This document shows positions 61,826 to 64,000 of a stretch of 64,000 bases of DNA, piece by piece (the first letter of the stretch is position 1; each line of letters starts with the position of its first letter). Both the position numbers and the translations under genes were made by a program. A model generated the notes under the pieces. That model was not told the DNA's origin and did no database searches. It saw nothing but the letters and a program-made list of their open reading frames with translations. This DNA comes from Bacteroidota bacterium (GTDB lineage: Bacteria > Bacteroidota > Ignavibacteria > UBA10030 > UBA8401), in the NCBI GenBank assembly GCA_041658205.1, contig JBBAAO010000001.1, positions 744,001 through 808,000 on the forward strand, written 5' to 3'.

Positions 61826-62622
61826 TGCTCATCGATTACCATACCCATAATTATCTGTGTAAACACGCCACTGGTACACTTGAAGAATATGTTCAGCATG
61901 CCATTAACATTGGACTGGATGAAATTGGACTTTCAGATCATACACCGATGCCAGGCAACTGGGATCTTGCTGTTCGTATGGTTGAGGAACAATTTTGGAA
62001 CGAATATGCACCGACCGTTCTTGAATTGCAGAAAAAATATAAGGATCAGATCACCATTAAATTTGCGCTGGAAGGGGATTTCCTTCCCGGCTCAGAACAA
62101 TGGGTGAAAGAATTCAATGCAAAAAGTGATTTTGATTACGTTATTGGTTCCGTCCATTATCTGGATACGTGGGGATTTGATGATCCGCATTTTGTCGCCA
62201 ATTATGATCTTAAAGATATTAATGAAATTTATACGCAATATTACGATCATATAAAGCGATCAGCGGAATGCGGAATGTTTGATATCATTGGGCATTGCGA
62301 TCTTGTCAAAAAGTTCGGACATCGACCGACCAAGAATATGGAAGAGATTCTTCGCGAAACATTCAAAGTAGTGAAACAATCCGGGATGGCGGTGGAGATC
62401 AATACATCCGGACTGAGAAAACCGGTAAAAGAAATGTATCCGAGTGAATCCATTTTGAAAATTTTGTCCGAATGCGATATTCCTTTGACTCTTGGTTCCG
62501 ATGCACATTCGCCGACGGATGTCGGACGGGATTTTGATCTTGCCAAAGTGTTAATCGAAAAATATGGAAAAGGAAAAGTTTCCATCTTTACAAAAAGAGT
62601 AAGAAGCGAAGCACGAATCTAA
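61825..62622 (+). CDS. PHP-domain histidinol-phosphatase (HisJ/HisK family)
   Basis: The 265-residue PHP phosphatase shows the metal-binding sets DYHTHNYLCKHATGTLEEYV, LSDHTPMP, EGDFLP, GSVHYL and GSDAHSP spread along the barrel. The likely reaction is L-histidinol phosphate to histidinol, step 8 of histidine synthesis, in the cytoplasm. No other his genes are nearby, so a general PHP phosphatase is also possible. The ATG overlaps the stop of the DUF2520 gene by one base. Confidence 0.9.
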   Translation: MLIDYHTHNYLCKHATGTLEEYVQHAINIGLDEIGLSDHTPMPGNWDLAVRMVEEQFWNEYAPTVLELQKKYKDQITIKFALEGDFLPGSEQWVKEFNAKSDFDYVIGSVHYLDTWGFDDPHFVANYDLKDINEIYTQYYDHIKRSAECGMFDIIGHCDLVKKFGHRPTKNMEEILRETFKVVKQSGMAVEINTSGLRKPVKEMYPSESILKILSECDIPLTLGSDAHSPTDVGRDFDLAKVLIEKYGKGKVSIFTKRVRSEARI

Positions 62623-63077
62623 TGGATAAACGAATATACATTATCGCCGCGCTTGCAACGCTTGGATTGATCCTTTCCTTTGTGCGAGAGACACAAAACG
62701 CGCAAAGCGATACATTTTCATTGATGCCTTCATCGACCAATCCAATATCCGGCGACAGAGTATATCGCATGGCCGATACAACGCTCCGTTCGTTTGGATT
62801 AAAAAAGGAGAACATCCGTCCGATCAAAAATCGGAACGATGTTCGTGTGTTTATACCGTCATCATTCGATCCGATCCTGTTCGTGCGGGCAATGAAAGAT
62901 TCGCTGGAATCATTTGAAGCGCAGATTATTTCTTTTGAAAATGCAAAAGAGAAGACCTCGATTGTTCAAATTAAAAATAAAGAAGTGATTTTAAAAAGTT
63001 TTATCTTTAGTAAAGAACCAGTTACTGTTGTAAAGAAAGGAGTTTCATCATCGCTGCCAAAGAAGCAAACTCGGTAA
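62622..63077 (+). CDS. Small membrane-anchored protein of unknown function
   Basis: A 151-residue protein with one N-terminal hydrophobic helix (about 4-20, RIYIIAALATLGLILSFV). The rest appears to be an alpha-beta domain of ~110 residues (VYRMADTTLRSFGLKKENIRPIKNRNDVRVFIPSSFDPILFVRAM) and a basic C-terminus. It overlaps both neighbours by one base (TAATG), so it is strictly coupled. I do not recognise a family. Confidence 0.75.
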   Translation: MDKRIYIIAALATLGLILSFVRETQNAQSDTFSLMPSSTNPISGDRVYRMADTTLRSFGLKKENIRPIKNRNDVRVFIPSSFDPILFVRAMKDSLESFEAQIISFENAKEKTSIVQIKNKEVILKSFIFSKEPVTVVKKGVSSSLPKKQTR

Positions 63078-64000
63078 TGGAAAAGATCGTGTCGCTTGCA
63101 AAGCGCCGCGGATTTGTTTTCCAATCAAGTGAAATTTACGGAGGACTCAACGGATGCTGGGACTACGGTCCATTGGGCGTTGAACTCTTAAACAATCTTA
63201 AGCAGTCTTGGTGGAGATCAATGACCTTTCGCGACGATGTGGAAGGTGTTGATGCATCCATCTTGATGCATCCGAAAGTGTGGGAAGCGTCCGGTCACGT
63301 TGCAAATTTCACTGATCCTATGGTGGACTGCAAACAGTGTAAAGCGAGGTACCGCGTTGATGTTCTGATGGATGAGCTGAACACGAAGAAGAAGAAAGAT
63401 ATTCTGCGCGAGATGTTTCCGGGTGAATTTGAGGGACAACAGCCAGATGAGAAGATTGTCAGTGAATTTACATCACGTATAGCAAATGATGCTGCCGTCG
63501 CCAAGGCAATTACATTAACCGCTTGTCCGAATTGCGGCAATAAAGGGACGTTTACCGAAGCACGTCAATTCAATTTGATGTTTAAGACATTCGTTGGTCC
63601 GGTAGAAGATACAAACAATGTTGTCTACCTTCGTCCCGAAACGGCGCAGGGGATTTTTGTGAATTTCTTAAATGTGCAAAGTGCTTCCCGTCAAAAACTT
63701 CCGTTTGGTATCGCTCAAATTGGAAAAGCATTCAGAAACGAGATCAACACAAAGAATTTTCTATTCCGAACACGCGAATTTGAGCAGATGGAGATGCAAT
63801 ATTTTGTGAAACCGGGAGAAGAGGATAAATATTTTGAATATTGGCGTGAAGAACGGATGAAATGGTTTTTGGATCTCGGTATGAAAGCCGAAAATCTGCA
63901 ATGGCATAAACATGAAAAACTTGCTCACTATGCCAAGGCGGCGTTTGATATCGAATTTAAATTTCCCTTTGGATGGGGAGAAATTGAAGGAATTCACAGC
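63077..64000 (+). CDS. glyS: Glycyl-tRNA synthetase, N-terminal part (runs off window edge)
   Basis: Homodimeric class II glycyl-tRNA synthetase (the alpha2 type, not the bacterial alpha2beta2 GlyQ/GlyS type). The visible 308 residues contain LAKRRGFVFQSSEIYGGLNGCWDYGPLGVEL, motif 1 and 2 elements (YLRPETAQGIFVNFLNV, AFRNEIN), and a zinc-binding insert CKQC/CPNC. ATG 63077 overlaps the previous stop by one base; it lacks a clear Shine-Dalgarno, and an AAAGGAG lies 35 bases upstream inside the previous gene. The 3' part lies beyond the window. Confidence 0.95.
   Translation, partial: MEKIVSLAKRRGFVFQSSEIYGGLNGCWDYGPLGVELLNNLKQSWWRSMTFRDDVEGVDASILMHPKVWEASGHVANFTDPMVDCKQCKARYRVDVLMDELNTKKKKDILREMFPGEFEGQQPDEKIVSEFTSRIANDAAVAKAITLTACPNCGNKGTFTEARQFNLMFKTFVGPVEDTNNVVYLRPETAQGIFVNFLNVQSASRQKLPFGIAQIGKAFRNEINTKNFLFRTREFEQMEMQYFVKPGEEDKYFEYWREERMKWFLDLGMKAENLQWHKHEKLAHYAKAAFDIEFKFPFGWGEIEGIHS

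Noticed and set aside
1..64000. CRISPR arrays, tRNA or rRNA genes, prophage or complete insertion sequences
   Set aside because: No regularly spaced repeats, cloverleaf-like segments, integrase or transposase genes were seen anywhere in the window.

Overview
The window is a mostly co-directional (+ strand), AT-leaning bacterial chromosome segment. Six secreted proteins end in a C-terminal domain beginning QNYPNPFNP, typical of type IX secretion (T9SS) cargo in the Ignavibacteria/Chlorobiota/Calditrichota side of the FCB superphylum. ParA/ParB followed by a DUF5683 protein, an exbB-exbD-exbD-tonB-(pstS-like)-TPR operon, LptD and LytS/LytTR pairs agree with this. I favour an Ignavibacteria-like member of Bacteroidota/Chlorobiota; the placement is inference. 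No T9SS machinery, rRNA, tRNA or CRISPR is visible.

Layout. 1-16270 is mostly housekeeping: the end of def, fmt, a hicBA toxin-antitoxin pair, crcB, parAB with a secreted RidA and two envelope proteins, maeB, a MacA/permease pair lacking its ATPase, a YegS-like lipid kinase, metF, a class II aldolase, a beta-lactamase-fold hydrolase and ddl. 16368-19387 is a three-gene secreted cluster containing a probable LAS-type zinc peptidase. 19543-39482 is an accessory, surface and signalling region: two LytS/LytTR pairs, each followed by a large T9SS cargo gene, two paralogous FG-GAP/ASPIC-UnbV proteins on either side of an AraC regulator, secreted hydrolases, and two repeat-rich gaps. 39550-43527 holds three minus-strand genes. 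43614-64000 returns to core functions: divIC, rarA, an SGNH hydrolase, a ROK kinase, lptD, a DUF255 protein, the TonB energising operon, ppa and a tightly overlapping chain ending in glycyl-tRNA synthetase.

The most unusual structure is not a gene family alone. Both four-helix-bundle (S23/IVP-type) genes, at 14739 and 49817, sit between long complementary arms made of degenerate 8-9 bp units. A third locus (43956-44027) has similar arms and no gene. These resemble 23S rRNA intervening sequences moved into intergenic, mRNA-coding positions. Other non-coding signals are two near-identical promoter-plus-hairpin modules (before metF and before the cNMP/LytS/LytTR operon), a MITE-like element with 16-bp terminal inverted repeats next to a second palindromic element, and ATTTC-type tandem boxes upstream of several secreted-protein genes.

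All calls come from reading the sequence and from family knowledge; no database search or folding program was run.
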